NCBI RefSeq assembly: GCF_910592395.1 | Contig: NC_088315.1 | Span: 5,460,501-5,524,500 of the forward strand | Reading direction: 5' to 3' | Length of the DNA stretch: 64,000 bases | Origin: Lineus longissimus | Lineage: Eukaryota > Nemertea > Pilidiophora > Heteronemertea > Lineidae | In this document: piece by piece, positions 35,436-48,601 of the stretch | Position numbering within the stretch: position 1 is the first letter of the stretch | How the letters are laid out: the number at the start of each line of letters is the position of its first letter | Notes under the pieces: generated by a model | The model's database searches: none | Seen by the model: only the letters and a program-made list of their open reading frames with translations | What the model was told of the DNA's origin: nothing | Program-made: the position numbers and the translations under genes

Positions 35436-35646
35436 GGAACAACAGAACCTTCAAGGACCCGAACAGTCAATGCCACCAGTTCCGTCTGGAATCCGCCTTC
35501 GCAATGAACAAAAGCATGATAAAGACAGACATGTGGTCAGTGTTACCGCCAGTCTTCTTAGTACAGTATATCAAATGTTGTCCACAACGAAGCCTACCTT
35601 CCGGGAACCTTTGATATGGTATATACGCCTTGGGGGATGTTGGTGA
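35436..35646 (+). CDS. Possible terminal exon, unknown protein
   Basis: A strong acceptor (ATATATTTCCTTCTCAG) precedes a frame of about 69 codons in phase 1, starting EQQNLQGPEQSMPPVPSGIR and ending IRLGGCW before TGA at 35644-35646. It is polar and Pro/Gln-rich at the start. Another frame in the same stretch is also open for most of the length, which weakens the call. No family is recognised. Confidence 0.2.
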
Positions 35647-36464
35647 ATCTTACAGATAAGACACCATTGTGTTGTGAAGAAAGGTCAAATGAAATGCCGC
35701 GAGGTCTTGAGAACGAGACCTGTTTGGCTGGTTCAGGTGTAATTGTTCTCTCGATGTTTTACGGTTCCTTATGATTTACATTAAGCTTTCTGTTGAACTT
35801 TCAATCGACGTAGTTGTCGCTGATAATGTGAAATCAATTACCGCAGATCAACATGTTTTTTTGGTCATCTACATGTATATGCTCCGTGGTTTTCACATTA
35901 AAACAATCCATAATCCAATACTTAAATATACCAGATTTTACAGAATCAATAGCAGGGTCTAAAACATTGACATGTATTATAATATAACCATGTACTTCCT
36001 TGATATAACATACGACTGATGAAACTATTTCTTCAACATTGTCATCACCAAAGAATGGATTGACTAGAACCGTGTGCATGTATATCTTGGCATTCTGATC
36101 TTGATCAGATAGACCAGTTGGCATAACAAGAATACAGAGAATTGATTTGGCTAATTGGTAGACGTTCCACTTGGTGTGTTATCTCTCAGTATATATTCCT
36201 ATTGGAACGCTGATGGTGAATCTCGGGAACAATGTGACTAATTACGCTTATTACTACGAGAATGAATTGATACATGTATGTGTATTTAGCCTTACGAGAA
36301 ACCAGTACGAGAGGATTCTGAAGAAACGTAGGTGCAACTAAGAGTATGTTGTGTATACATGCACGACGTATTTCATTGTGGAAATAATTGTAAAGCAGGC
36401 TCACGATGATTTACTAATCTATCAAATGAGCCAAATTTCATTAGCTGCTGTGGAGTTTGCTCTT
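35647..36464. other. Intergenic, no supported gene
   Basis: A+T-rich; a 96-codon minus frame (35834-36124) has no support. Confidence 0.6.
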
Positions 36465-36474
36465 CACGAGGAAT
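36465..36474. repeat. Target-site duplication, left copy
   Basis: CACGAGGAAT lies directly beside the trinucleotide tail of the LINE insertion and is repeated exactly at 36802-36811, beside the truncated 5' end. Confidence 0.8.
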
Positions 36475-36801
36475 CATCATCATCATCATATCCCGCAGCC
36501 ATGCGGCCATTAGGGCGACCCTGTTTTATCGACGATTCGGGACCATATGGTTCTGTCTTCCGCGAGGCGGATCAGGTCACTGGTCTTCCTTCCGGTCCAG
36601 TCCTTCACATCGTCCATCCAAATTCTCTTTGGTCGGCCGCGTCGTCGGTTCCCCTCTACTGTGCCCTGCAGGATGGTATTGGCTAGCGTTCCCTTGTCTC
36701 TGGTGACGTGGCCGAACCACCTCAGCTTTCTCTTCTTGGCAATGGTTGGGAGGCTATCATGGCGCCCGATGTACTGGATGACCAGCTCTCTTACTCTCTT
36801 A
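36475..36801 (-). mobile_element. 5'-truncated non-LTR (LINE) insertion, 327 bp
   Basis: Read on the minus strand, this is the last 96 codons of a LINE ORF2 (36800-36513) plus stop (36512-36510), a short 3' UTR (GGCCGCATGGCTGCGGGATA) and a (GAT)n trinucleotide tail at 36490-36475. Typical C-terminal motifs are LRWFGHVTRDKGTLANTILQ, NRRRGRPKRIWMDDVKDWT and LAEDRTIWSRIV, as seen in RTE/Jockey-like elements of marine invertebrates. The frame has no stop or shift. The 5' end is cut off at 36801. A 10-bp direct repeat flanks it. The trinucleotide tail favours an RTE-like family, but I cannot assign the clade with certainty. Confidence 0.9.
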
Positions 36802-36811
36802 CACGAGGAAT
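36802..36811. repeat. Target-site duplication, right copy
   Basis: Exact second copy of CACGAGGAAT, marking the 5' boundary of the truncated LINE and the target sequence before insertion. Confidence 0.8.
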
Positions 36812-39562
36812 GGCCGAATCAAAATACAAGACACATGATGTGTTCATCTATGTTATAGACCTTGATATATGTACTTTTCACAACATTATTTCCTCCCGAT
36901 AGACGTCCTGGGTCAGATGGTGTTGTATTCCTGGTACAATCGATATCCACATCTAAATGTAACATTTGAATTCGATTAAACCTGCCTTATTCCAATATTT
37001 TGTTTCATCAGATTTTTAAATTGCCTGGAGGCTCTCTAGTTAATCCGATTAGCAGCGGTATTGGGGCATGATGAGGCCAATCAATACTGATTGTACAGCA
37101 ATCGATCGTCAGGGGCAGGTTCAAAAATTCGAAGCTGCCTGTTGGAACTCCATATCAGCCATACCGATCATCAAGTGAACATAAAATAGGCCAAGATGAT
37201 CCATGTAGAAAGTGCTGACGATTTCACCACTTGATTGTACAGGCCATAGTTCAGAGGTGACCGTGACGCTCCCTCAAGATGCTAATGAACATGCCGATTG
37301 AAAAGCTTTCTATACACACAGAGCTTCCCGTACACAAAGGTTGCCACACACACATTTAGTATATATATATACATGTAGCCGTTTATTTCGTACTACTAAA
37401 AAGTACATGAAATTCGTGGTGCATATACAAAGGTAGTGCACGGTGCAGGAAAAACAAATACACAAGAAATAACCCATTCTACCTACCACTAATCACACTC
37501 TACACGTTACAAATTACATGTTGACCACAATGCTTCCCTTGCACTTCACATCCTGAGGAAATCAAAGGTTATCGTTTGCTTATCCTGCCCTGATTTCCTC
37601 AGTATGTGCATTACAAGACCTAACTCGCATACCAACTGCAAAACCTTCCATGCACTGCACAAACTAGTCTGCATGCTGACGGCACGCTGTCATACGCTGC
37701 ACTGTGTAAACATGCTAACTGACCCGCTGTACTCCCGACAGTCTAATTTGCATAAAGACCAAAAACCCACTGTGGCCGGACGATAAGCTGCGTATTGTAT
37801 TCCTGCCAGTAATTGCGACGAAACGCCACACGGCAGGTATTGTGCACTAAAGGGTTCAATGATTGTGTTACAAGCATGTTGACGAATGGGGGAAAAATAA
37901 CAATTAATTTCAGCATTCTTTATGCATCAACTTCGCTGTACTATAATTAAGTAGGTATTAGATGAGTCGGTTTACAGAGGATGAATTAGCCATCTTTATT
38001 GAATTAGGAAGTAATTCGGAGCGAATGACAATAGCTTATCTTATGTATTATAAGTGTAGTAATCCACTTTTAGTGCATTTTCTTACAGTTCTTGTGTATA
38101 AATATAAGACATGCTGCAGCTTCTCTCGAAATGAGGCAAGTCTATTTGGTGAAACTTCATAATTTTCTTCATTTCAGACACACCGAATTCACAATTCGAG
38201 GAGAAATATATTGTATTGAAATACTTGAAGTACTTTTATGCTGTCTTTGGGTCATTCTCCCTAGTATGTTATCGTATAAACGAACTTAAAAAAGGTTGTA
38301 GGGCGTTTTCGCAAGGGATACACTCTCATTCAGAACTGTGTCATTTCAATATTATTTCCATGTACACATACAAGACTATTGGAAAACCCAGGTGGGGCAT
38401 AGCAAGGGAATAACAAGCCACCCACATTCTATTTTATAACGGAAAAGCTGAAGGCAATGAGAGAGAACATGACAAATCACCGGGAACCTCTACGTATTGG
38501 ACATGGCATGGATTTAGGTCACGACTTGGTCATGTTGTCTTTAACTATATCGGGTGGCGCACAATAGAAAGGTCCCCTAGCGAAGTTTCGGATCTGACAG
38601 ACGAATCCAGCTATATCATTCAAATTTCGGTATGTCTATTAGAGGTGCCGAGAAAGATAATCATACATGTATATTGTAGCCTATATTCATCTCAGTAACA
38701 GCTGTCAGATAGAATATAACCACGCCAAGCCCTCAAACCCAATACAACACTCTTAAAAAGTACACGTAGTATGATAAGTATAATTATCATCATTACTATC
38801 AATAACATTTTTTATCTTGAAAACCTCTGAACCCGAACTTTACAGACTCAAATACACACTGATTTCAGACTGCAACGAAGATCTCACCAAAACTGAATAT
38901 AACTCATGGAGGCGAATAGGTGCATTTTCCACCTAAAAACAAATAATTCGATAGTATCTAATTAAAGAGTGCATATAGCATTTACTTTTTAATAACAATC
39001 TCTTTTCTCTTAAATAAAAGGGTGCACAGGGATAAAAGCCACCGGTAACCAAGGAACAGGAATGCCCAAGATTTGTATCCTGCCGGCTACAACTGCTGGT
39101 GGAACAAAATAAACTGTTTTAGCACAAAAAGCTTATATACGTTTAGTCAACATTCAGCAGAACCTTGCTGCATACACGCCAAAGGCACCATGGCTCTTGA
39201 GTGGCTCAAGATGTTCTGCTACGAATCGATCATGTGGCCTCGAATCCGATCGTTTCAAACGCCGATGATTATACATCAATGTAAGTGAAGCAAATCGTAT
39301 GATTGGTTACAATTAGAGTCTGAACATTTCATGTTTGAACGAACTAATCATATCTTTAAGTATTTTGCTTTACATTTGCTTGTTTTACGGCTGAACGATG
39401 GTGTACACTGACGTGCCCACAGATCACTGGTTTCCGATTAAATGAAGAAACGGTTTCAAACCGACCGTGAACTACGCTGGTTTGGAGTCTATGGCAAAGT
39501 CGAGCCGCCTCGATGACTGCCATATCCGCTAGCTCTGTGTAAGATCACGTGATTGTAACGAG
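36812..39562. other. Gene-poor stretch
   Basis: No supported gene. A short AT run lies near 37359-37371. An exon-like piece at about 39023-39285 has a fair acceptor tract (TCTTTTCTCTTAAATAAAAG) and a good donor (CAAT|GTAAGT), but no single frame is open across it. Confidence 0.55.
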
Positions 39563-39772
39563 ATGGCCGATATTCCCTCTTCACTGACTCAACAAGCATG
39601 GAACTTAGTACGTGTTGGAAGTTCTTTGCATCAACTTTCTAAAAAGATTGACAAAAAGTCTTTTGAACCACAAAAGACAACCCTTGCTCCATTGGCACAA
39701 CATCTAGTAGAAATCTTCATCTGTGTCTCTTTTGTCATCGTTTTGTATCATACTAATCCCTGGAACATTTAG
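39563..39772 (+). CDS. Possible small ORF with hydrophobic C-terminus, 69 aa
   Basis: The start GAGATGG has purine at -3 and G at +4. The protein begins MADIPSSLTQQAWNLVRVGS, looks helical and amphipathic to about residue 48, and ends with the hydrophobic run IFICVSFVIVLY before the stop. That shape would suit a small tail-anchored protein. The sequence just upstream (39400-39560) is somewhat G+C-richer than its surroundings. No homologue is known to me, and no good donor follows, so it may be chance. Confidence 0.2.
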   Translation: MADIPSSLTQQAWNLVRVGSSLHQLSKKIDKKSFEPQKTTLAPLAQHLVEIFICVSFVIVLYHTNPWNI

Positions 39773-42700
39773 ATATTAAAACACTTTCCAGCCGATAGCA
39801 TGCTTTTAACAGTTGATTATACTAGGTCTCTTTTGAGGGATGCATTAGTGACATAGAAACCAGTATTTCGAGAGGCAACAGTCGTGTTAAACTGTTTCCC
39901 ATGTTCCCTCTTCCGCCTCTTTGGGGTGGTGTCGAATATTGTGCCATTTGGTAGTGATATGCAAACATAACGCCGCCGGAACAGGTCATCTGATACAGCT
40001 GCGTTGCCAAGCCAGTTTCGTGAATGAATCTGATGATGACAAAAGTAATTCGCTGTTCGCTTATTATAACTTGGAGAAGCCACGGTGATTTTAACAGGGG
40101 GTTGATTATAGCTAATTGTCCAGCAGAAGCGATTTGATATCCGTTTGACTAGTGATCGACCATGACCATGCAACACTACAGGCTGTCATGGTCAGCTGTA
40201 TAGTTTATCTAAAGTTCTACTGTTGACATGGTGAACTCCAACTGTTTCGTCATTGCAGAGGGGTAGGGGGCTGATTAAAATTGGGAGCAGTCGGCCACAA
40301 TTGATGGTTTTTGATGAGTGTAATCGACCATGGCCTGTGCACCACAGGGTCCCTTAAGGCTATTTTAAGACAATTTCATATACAACTCATGAAATATGAC
40401 CAATAAGTACGATTGAGCCCAAAGAGCGTCAACATTTCTCACCAAAAATGAAAATTTCAGGTTAAATGCCGTAATTGCGGGCATCAGACATATCCAAACG
40501 ATTGGTTCGTTGGTATGTAGGAGGAAACCTACATGTACAATGGTTTAACTGTCGCCCTCCTTATCACATGAGGAAGGAACACACCAGGGATCTATTCCAT
40601 GACCCGTCAGAGGCGACATGCCCTGATCTTGATTTCGAACATCAGTCTTCTGACTGCTCCACTTTGATAGTCTATTGATGTATTGGTCAGCTTATGTTAG
40701 TTGACATATGTCAACTAAAAAATATAAATCCCTAAGATAACGAACTTTTACTGTCAAACTACCAATGGATAAAAGTTAACATATTGTATGGTTTCCCTGT
40801 AAACATATTTTTTAAGCCCATTTTCTTTTTCGTTCAACGAATGATTTTTTAGAGTCTAAAAGCCATTAATCTAATCTGATTACACATAAAAAGTTCAACA
40901 ATCCTTTGAAGATTTTTCTTGAGATTGCTTTGTGGCATGGGTCATTAGGCTAAATGTCTTAGCAAACCCGATATTTCAAGAAAAAATCAAAGAGCGAAAG
41001 TTTTAAAAGGCCCTGATATAGAGTCACCGCGATCCTTGAGGCTGCTTAACATGAAGATTGAAAAAATTGGCTGATAAACCAGTTAAATGAACCTAGAGTG
41101 GCTTTACCCTTAACATTCAATATATATTTCATTTCTTCAAAGTTACAATTTCTTCATTGGATTGAATACCACGAAACAGGTTATAGCATGGTTCTGTTTA
41201 TATAGGTAATTCTGCGTGGGCAGCCTGGCCGGCAAAAAATGAACTGACCAGAGAGGACCAAGACACCAAGATCTCGCCGAGAGGAAAGGAGGCTGAACTA
41301 AGGCTAGCGTCAAATTAGCAGCTAGATGGCAAAAACAATTAATGGTGGGCTCATATACCTCTCCGGGGAAAAAGCTTTTCTAACATTTTTATAATTACTA
41401 GTTCTCTGTCTGAAACATTCCACACAACCTCCGCCTGTAACAATGAATATTTCATACTACTGGTTCATTGATGAATGGTACCGGCTCATTCAAGTGACAA
41501 ATCGAATTCAAGGCAATGTATGTTAGACTAAGACCATGAACGGCAGTAAAAGTTCGTTACAGACTCTATTCGGGTGATAAATGCTTGGTGAAGGATTGCT
41601 ATCCGAGGTTTATAAATCGGTTTGGTACAGTTTCTTGTCACACGGTTAAGCTTCTTATTCAATATTTACTTCGCAAGCCAGGAAAAGTTCCACTGCATCA
41701 ATTAAAGGCCGACTTTGTTTGTGTACAATGTTGAGATGGGCGGCTGTGAATTAGGCATAAACACGGCTGAAGGGCAGCAAATATATACTCTAACAGGATG
41801 AAACTTGCACAATGGCTTCAATAGTTCCGGAGAATCGAATGTAAGATAATGAAGAATCAGCTGTAAAATAACATCGGAACGCATTTTCGAGCTCTCAAAA
41901 CTTCGCCATCGTTGATCTAATTCATACCGCAAACTAAAGCTGTTTCAAAGATTTTCGTAAAATGTTCCGGGTGGGAATCACTTCGTCCATCCATTAAAAG
42001 CAGTGGGTACACGAACAAGATGTTGAATGCATTCTGAAAGCAGTTTCTAGCCAAGAATCCTAAGAAAAGGATTGAACAAAATCCGCCATCCTTGATCTAT
42101 ATCCAATGTTACGCAAAGCAAAGCAGCTTTATTTTCTTTTCATAAAAGCCAATGCATTACTATAATCTTCCTTTTTTATGTGTCTGCTATCGTATGCAAC
42201 CGCTATAAGGGAAAGCCTTGCGGATAATGCTACACAGAAGCAGCGAATAGACTTCTAGATATAACTGAGAGAACAGATCGCTATCCACGTCCTCTTGGGC
42301 TGCTGTGTAAAATGTACAGTGGCCGATTTTTTTTAAAGTTTTGTTTTTCTTACATTTTAGAAATCGTTTTTGTGTGCAAATGTGTTCGTGTACATTCACG
42401 TCTTGGCGTATTGTATTGATTACAGCATTTTCCGCTCTGTACCGGTCCAAAAAATCGTGGACATTTACTATTAAAATTTAACGAAGTCCTGCAGATCTGC
42501 AGATTTTGCAGTAGAGTTGACGACATAATATGTTTTTAACCTTCTCGAAAATAGGCAATTTCTGCAAATTATCACTCAAAATCGGACGCCAAATCAAAAA
42601 CATAGTGTTTTCTTTGGCGAACAAAATGTTAAGATTCCGAAAACGATAAACACTGAGATTTAAAGATGAAATTGAAACAGATGTCAAGAGAATAAACAGC

Positions 42701-43794
42701 GTGTTGGTTTATTATCGTTCATCTAAAAAGCTTTTACCCCGTTTGCTTGCATACCCCTCCTTGCCTGAAATGGCCAAGTGCTGCACATAATATGAGCTTC
42801 GGGGTTTCAAAAGAACGTTTTCTTGATAAGGATTGGATATTAAGGGGCTTTGAGACTGTTGTGCAGCCTATTAACACGCTGTTATACAAGAACTTACATT
42901 TCATTGCCTGAAGCATTCTGCACTGGTAAGATTTTGCAGGGCGTGGGTGATCATCATATCAAAAATTCGTAAGATGGAAAGGACGGCATATTTCCTATAT
43001 TTCCCCCCTCACATGTTTTTCTTAAAGAAGTAGCGATTAGATTTCCCGAGAGCCTGTCAGTGGTTTGCAAGAACAACCATACTGTCTCGTCAACCAACAC
43101 AAAGAGCGAGATACGTCTGTAGCTTCATCTGCGATGGTGACATTATATCGAGGAAATGTTCGTCATTGTTTACCATATTGAAACTGTTTTGGGGATGATG
43201 ATATTGAATTCTATTGCTAAAGATAGAATACAATAAACCCATTTCTCATAGTTCTTTCAATGGGTAACACGAGGCCTATTACTTAATCTTAGACGTATAA
43301 ACGTACTCATTGTTCCAACCTGGGTAACAAAACATCCATATGGCCGAAAAAGATAAGGCGAGCGCATGCATGAATACATTTCCGATAGTGCTCCAGTGTT
43401 CCCAAGATATAACATAATTCGCGTAATTTGATGGGAAGTTTTCCGTGAAAATCATCACAAACCAGCTGACCTGATTCGTGACTATGGAAATCACCAACAG
43501 TCCCCTGTGACTTGGCAAAGACCTTACAGACCAAACATTTTTCCAAGCAAAGAGTAAACTTCCTAATCTCGAGATCATTAGAAAAACTACCGAGAATTTT
43601 ATCTGCTGACGTAAATTCTCGTTTTCTCGGGGACAGAATCGATGTTGTCTTCACACAACAAAAACACAAATAATCAAAATAAAAACAAACCCAAATCTCG
43701 GATAGGAAACAATCTGGGAACCGCATCAGATATCAATTTCTCGATTCCTCATATTTTGCCAACCCGTGCCCCGAAACTGAACATGTTTAGCTAA
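39773..43794. other. Gene-poor stretch
   Basis: The longest frames are 119 codons (39817-40176, minus) and 139 codons (43307-43726, minus); neither has a recognisable domain or splice support. Confidence 0.55.
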
Positions 43795-44016
43795 GATGAA
43801 AACTCGGTTTCAACTACCCTGTCCAGTGGCTGCCGTACAGTTCACATCACTTTGCACCAACAGAAATTCACACTTGACATGGACGAACCCTTTGGTGGTG
43901 CGTGTCTTGCATTCGACGGAATGTCTCTATCATCTGCAGCATTGAGTAACTTCAGGAATGCCAATTCCAGTGCAATTGTTCACTTGCTAGAGGAGCTGTT
44001 TTATTCGAAAGGCTAG
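43795..44016 (+). CDS. Possible terminal exon, unknown protein, 73 codons
   Basis: The frame opens after a TAA at 43792 that overlaps an acceptor-like TTTAGCTAAG, and runs to TAG at 44014-44016. It includes CRTVHITLHQQKFTLDMDEP, then PFGGACLAFDGMSLSSAALS and SSAIVHLLEELF at the end. The composition (balanced, helical end) looks more protein-like than most chance frames here. From its internal ATG (43879) it is only 45 codons. No domain is recognised. Confidence 0.2.
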   Translation, partial: DENSVSTTLSSGCRTVHITLHQQKFTLDMDEPFGGACLAFDGMSLSSAALSNFRNANSSAIVHLLEELFYSKG

Positions 44017-47000
44017 TGTGCCACAAACCAATGCATGTCTAGTTTTTGGGGTAGAATTTCCAGGTCGTGTCATTAGGTTTTTCTAATCTACCCACTGTCA
44101 GAGGAGATCGTTAAAAGGCCATGTTCGGGAAGTTCTCAGCATCGAGTTGTCGAAACATCTCATTGTGTTTTAGCCGATTCCGATGTCGGTGAGGGGATAT
44201 TTTTGTCACCAACCAACTGACATGCAACACAATGTCTATTCTTTACACTCCTCAGTTCCTTCCAGTTCTCGCGGAGTGTTTTGTTTCCTATTGTCTCTAT
44301 AGAGGTTCCGCAGATTCCCAAACGGGCCAAATAAAAATTGGTCAGGTAACACCATCTCGTTGACATGTTTAAGAAAGGCCAACTTATCATGATATGGAAG
44401 AAAGAAATTACATTTTCCGTTCTCTAATTTCGCGGCGTCATTATTTCGGTGGATAAGTAAAGCACAATGGCGTGGAAAGGTGTGCACTTTATTTTGCCAA
44501 AGGATTAAAGTCACGTGTTGTCTTTCTTGCAAAAGTCATTAAAATTTGGAAAAGAATATACATTTCTTGGGTATATAAGCTGGCGCTTTATAGTAATACC
44601 GAGACTGTTAAGAAGACAAATCTCGCTTTCGCTATTATGCTATACATTTCTCACCTGTAACCTTTGTGGCAGTGTGAAATCTTTAATCAGCTGTGAAATC
44701 TTCATCAAATAATTGTGAATTTCACTTTCAGACGAACATTTTGACGAAATCAGAGAGGCATATAGGATGATTGAAGAGATATAGCGAGCACTGATAAATG
44801 ATTTGGAAAGCGACACGGATAATATTTTCGTGATGTTGACAATTTTAATCCTGACCGACACACACCGATATACGTTAGATATAATGAAGCTTGACACTCC
44901 TTCAACTTTAATTTCTGGTGTGCAATGCTGAATCCTTCTAATTCGTACTTTACCGAATTACGAATTGCGCATTGATTTATTCTACCGAAGAGATTTCCAA
45001 ATTAAAGTATACAAATTGAGAGATCAACAGGCCATACAAAGACGATATCGAGGAGACTGATATAAATCTCACTGGGTCGGAACGTCCGAAGGAAAAACCG
45101 TTTTTCCCTTTTTAAGCATGAAACAACCAAATGTCTGTCTGAAGTCTGACACTTGCTATTATCACGACGTTCCACCGGGAAAAACACTTTTCCTGGATCA
45201 GATAAAGTACGTCGTGCCCTAAGACAAAGTCATCGAGCCATGTTAAATATACCACTAATGGACAACGGTGACGACCGGGCGAGTGTCCCAAACACACTGA
45301 TCCCTGACCAGAGGTCTTCCTACAATGCTTTATCCGGAGTGCTGCTGTATTAACGAGCTTCTAGATCCCCCAGGTCGCCATTTTACTTCGTTCCATGACA
45401 GACTGAGGATATATCCTGGCCACTGGGCCACTTTCATGTTGATATTCTGAGGGCAGTTCGATCCGGAAGACACACCTGGCCTAGCTATATCAAAAGATTA
45501 GCGACTTCTAAGTATGACTTGGGCAGAGTTTGAGCCAGAGTAATGTATCGGAAGTTGACTCATCTTTCTCGTGAAGCTGGAGGCTGTTGTGGTAATATCT
45601 GTCTAGGTATTGTTTTTATCATCGCCTGGGGAACCAACACGGATATTTGGTTTTCAGCCCCATTAGCCTGTGGTCGATCTTTCACCCCCGAGAGTCTTGG
45701 GGCACGCTCAAGAACAATCTAAAGATTGACTCCGATTTGACTAAAATCAGTCGTATCAAGTCTTAAAATGCCTCACGCGTCTCGCTAACAAACGGCACAA
45801 TATTTCTAGGATAAGCTCTGCCCGCCTTTGCAGAGGCAACTGCTTGACAATGGCATTTGTGACCACTTTAGCCAGACACATTAGTATTTTCCCGATATAT
45901 TTCGTCTAGATTCACGTCGCCCATGGCGATATCAGCATTGATTTAATGGAGGCATTAGCAAGTGAGGTAGAAACAGCTATTGTTTGAAAGATCAGCGCCT
46001 GACCCCCCATTTGTCTCAAACATACATTGCCAAACCTATAAAGTAAGCGAATATCGAACCTTCCTCCCTTTGCAATTCCCTGGGTGGTCAGCCACTCTCC
46101 CGTTGCAGCCCTTGCTTTTATAAAAATGGTAGTAATGAACTCCACGACAAACCTTTCCATATTATAAAAAACAAAATACTTTTGTTCGAGTTCGATACCG
46201 ACCGCATTTGCGTGATATCATTTTCACGCTGAGGTCACAATTCTTTTTTGTTTATAGCAAACTTGTGAATGTCAAGTCGACGCCATTAGTACGTAGTAAT
46301 GGAATGCCGTTTCTTTTTGCCAAAAAGCAACTCACAAATTACCATTAGGTGTTTTATCAGCAAACCCATTGACTGATCGGTGACAAATCTACCTCATTAG
46401 AACATAAAAAATAACACGTTTGTTGAATATATCACCATGTTTTTTTATTAGCCCCTACGTGTAGCTCACACGAACAACGGCTGTCTTACGGCACAGCGAA
46501 ACACTGTCAAGTGACAAATGAGCTTATTGGCTTGTCTCAACAAGGTTAGCATGTCAGGGATAATAAAAAAGGCAGAGTGCTCGCCCGTTTGCAAAGCTTG
46601 TGTGCTGGTCAACGGTGCAAATGAAATTATTGCAAAAAGATCGTAGAAGATAGAATCTTATTTTGGAAAGCAATTTGTACATATCGGCAAAATCATCGTT
46701 TGATGCGACAAGTAACCTACATCCGGTGGTTTGAAATTACTCATAGGCAAATTGAATCATTTAACACTACATAGCAGCGGCAATTGTTGTTTTTTTCATT
46801 CCACTATAACAATTGCAGAGCCATTTGCCTAGTCAGTCCTGACCAATGGTTCTAAAAACACCCCAAATGCGCTTTACGACAACCGTGAAGCGGTTGATGA
46901 TTTTACGACACTTCCCGAGGGTTAGAAAAGCATGTCTCATTATCACGACACTCACACGCAACGGGGAGATAAAGTAGTAATATTGATGGTTTCAGACACT

Positions 47001-47769
47001 CTATTGACATTGTCATGATGAGACGTGCTGATGGATACCCACGCATCACTTCATTATACCTCTGAATAGTTTTTACAACTGTTCTGATAGTAAAGGCCAC
47101 AATTATTGGCAGGTGTTGTCGCTCAATGGCGTACCAGATCGGTGTAATAATGTGGCTCGTAATCGGATCGGTTCCAAGATGGCTATTATGATGATGGTGA
47201 TATTTGATGACTTATCTCCTTAGTTCTCAAGAAAAAGAAACCGCCTAACATTCAAAAATATCCTTTTCTCTGATGTTTGCATACGGATCGGCTACCTTAT
47301 GCTTTTTTCCGTTGGATCGAAAAGTCAGCCTTTAGTCAGCCTCCGTGACCAACGCACGACATAATATGATTCCTTTTTTTTTATAGAAAATGGCGCTGAA
47401 CAAGCAGTTTGCTTAGTTAACTTTCGAGAGCGTCTTTTTATAACGCTCTTTCTGATCGATCAGCTCATCAAGGATTTAATTTTAATATTCGTTGGTTGAT
47501 CGACTCTTTGCTTGGCAAACATGCACACTCCTGGGAGGTTTGTGAGCCTGTGACATCAATTCCTTGAACAAAACCATTCGTTCAACATCACAAATCATGA
47601 CCGAAATCGATTTTAGACTGTCAAGTTATATAATTAGGGCGCAGACTACTCGAAAAATAAAAAAATCCAATTGTATTGCCGGCACATACGGAAATCACTA
47701 CACGGTAAATTAATTTCTGAGACCTGTGCATCCTCAAGGATTGTTTGTATTAGGATTGGTCGATATCAG
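44017..47769. other. Gene-poor stretch
   Basis: Short frames only, up to 98 codons (44236-44532, minus). An 82-codon minus frame at 45912-46160 reads smoothly but has no known domain. Confidence 0.55.
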
Positions 47770-47870
47770 GATGGACATCTGCACAGAAACATGTACAGCC
47801 GATGTTCAGAATTTGCCTGTATATACGATGGTTCCTTTTCTGTTTTTAATAGAAGGTGGCCTTCTGGTTT
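47770..47870 (+). CDS. Possible internal exon with one membrane segment
   Basis: An acceptor (GGTCGATATCAG) and a donor (TTT|GTAAGG) bracket 101 bases. One frame reads MDICTETCTADVQNLPVYTM and then a hydrophobic run VPFLFLIEGGLLV. The pattern Cys, then LPVY, then a hydrophobic run with Gly is faintly like one segment of TMEM272-type proteins. The wider frame (47726-48058, 110 codons) continues past the donor. This is a weak resemblance only. Confidence 0.15.
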
Positions 47871-48601
47871 GTAAGGCGGCACACCGGTATAACATTTGTC
47901 AGTGTTTCCATATTTCAGTGTTTTCCTTATTGTTCCCTTTCACCGAATGGGGCGGGGCGACCACTAACCGAACAACAATGAAGGGAAAGACGCTGACCGA
48001 TGCATTACGTGGACGTGTTCTCGTATATTCCGTCCACCGGCTTACTGCACTACTTTAAACATTTTAAATTTCTTGGATGACACTGGTGAAGTGGATGACG
48101 AAAATAAGTTAATTCCACCACAATGTTGAAGGATCACGTAACGCAGATGAGATCGCCAGCAACTGGACGCTTCCTTTCAACGCATAACAGGTTCTTGTTC
48201 CGTTAACTCCTAAAGACGATGGGATAAGTATTAGAATAACTGCTTTTTTTGTTTACCGATCTCTAACGTGCTGCCTTGCAAAGTCAGTCATCGGGTTACC
48301 GGTATCAATGCATCTTGACCAGATCGCGGTTCATCGTGTTGCGTACACGTATCACTAGACTGAAACTCAACATCGTTGTGACATGCTTTGTAACAGAAAA
48401 GAGTAACTGGAACTTTAAAAGTTTCATCTGACAGATTTCTCCACCTTACATAAATCATAAGTCTATCGATTCCTAAATTAGCCTGTTTGCACAGATCAGA
48501 ATGAAAATAACCTCAAACCTAAAATCCCCTAAAATCCATGAACCTCAATAATTCAGCGTTTTTATTATTTATAGCCCAGGCACTAATTGGTTTTAATTTC
48601 A

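Noticed and set aside
39023-39285. Exon-like piece with fair acceptor and good GTAAGT donor
   Set aside because: No single reading frame is open from acceptor to donor; at best a broken exon.
43307-43726. 139-codon minus frame
   Set aside because: No recognisable domain, hydrophobic and Cys-rich patchwork composition, and an overlapping second frame; treated as chance.
45912-46160. 82-codon minus frame that reads smoothly
   Set aside because: No motif or splice sites; similarity of its start to a frame near 31.2 kb (FVxEFxTTxFIK) is too short to use.
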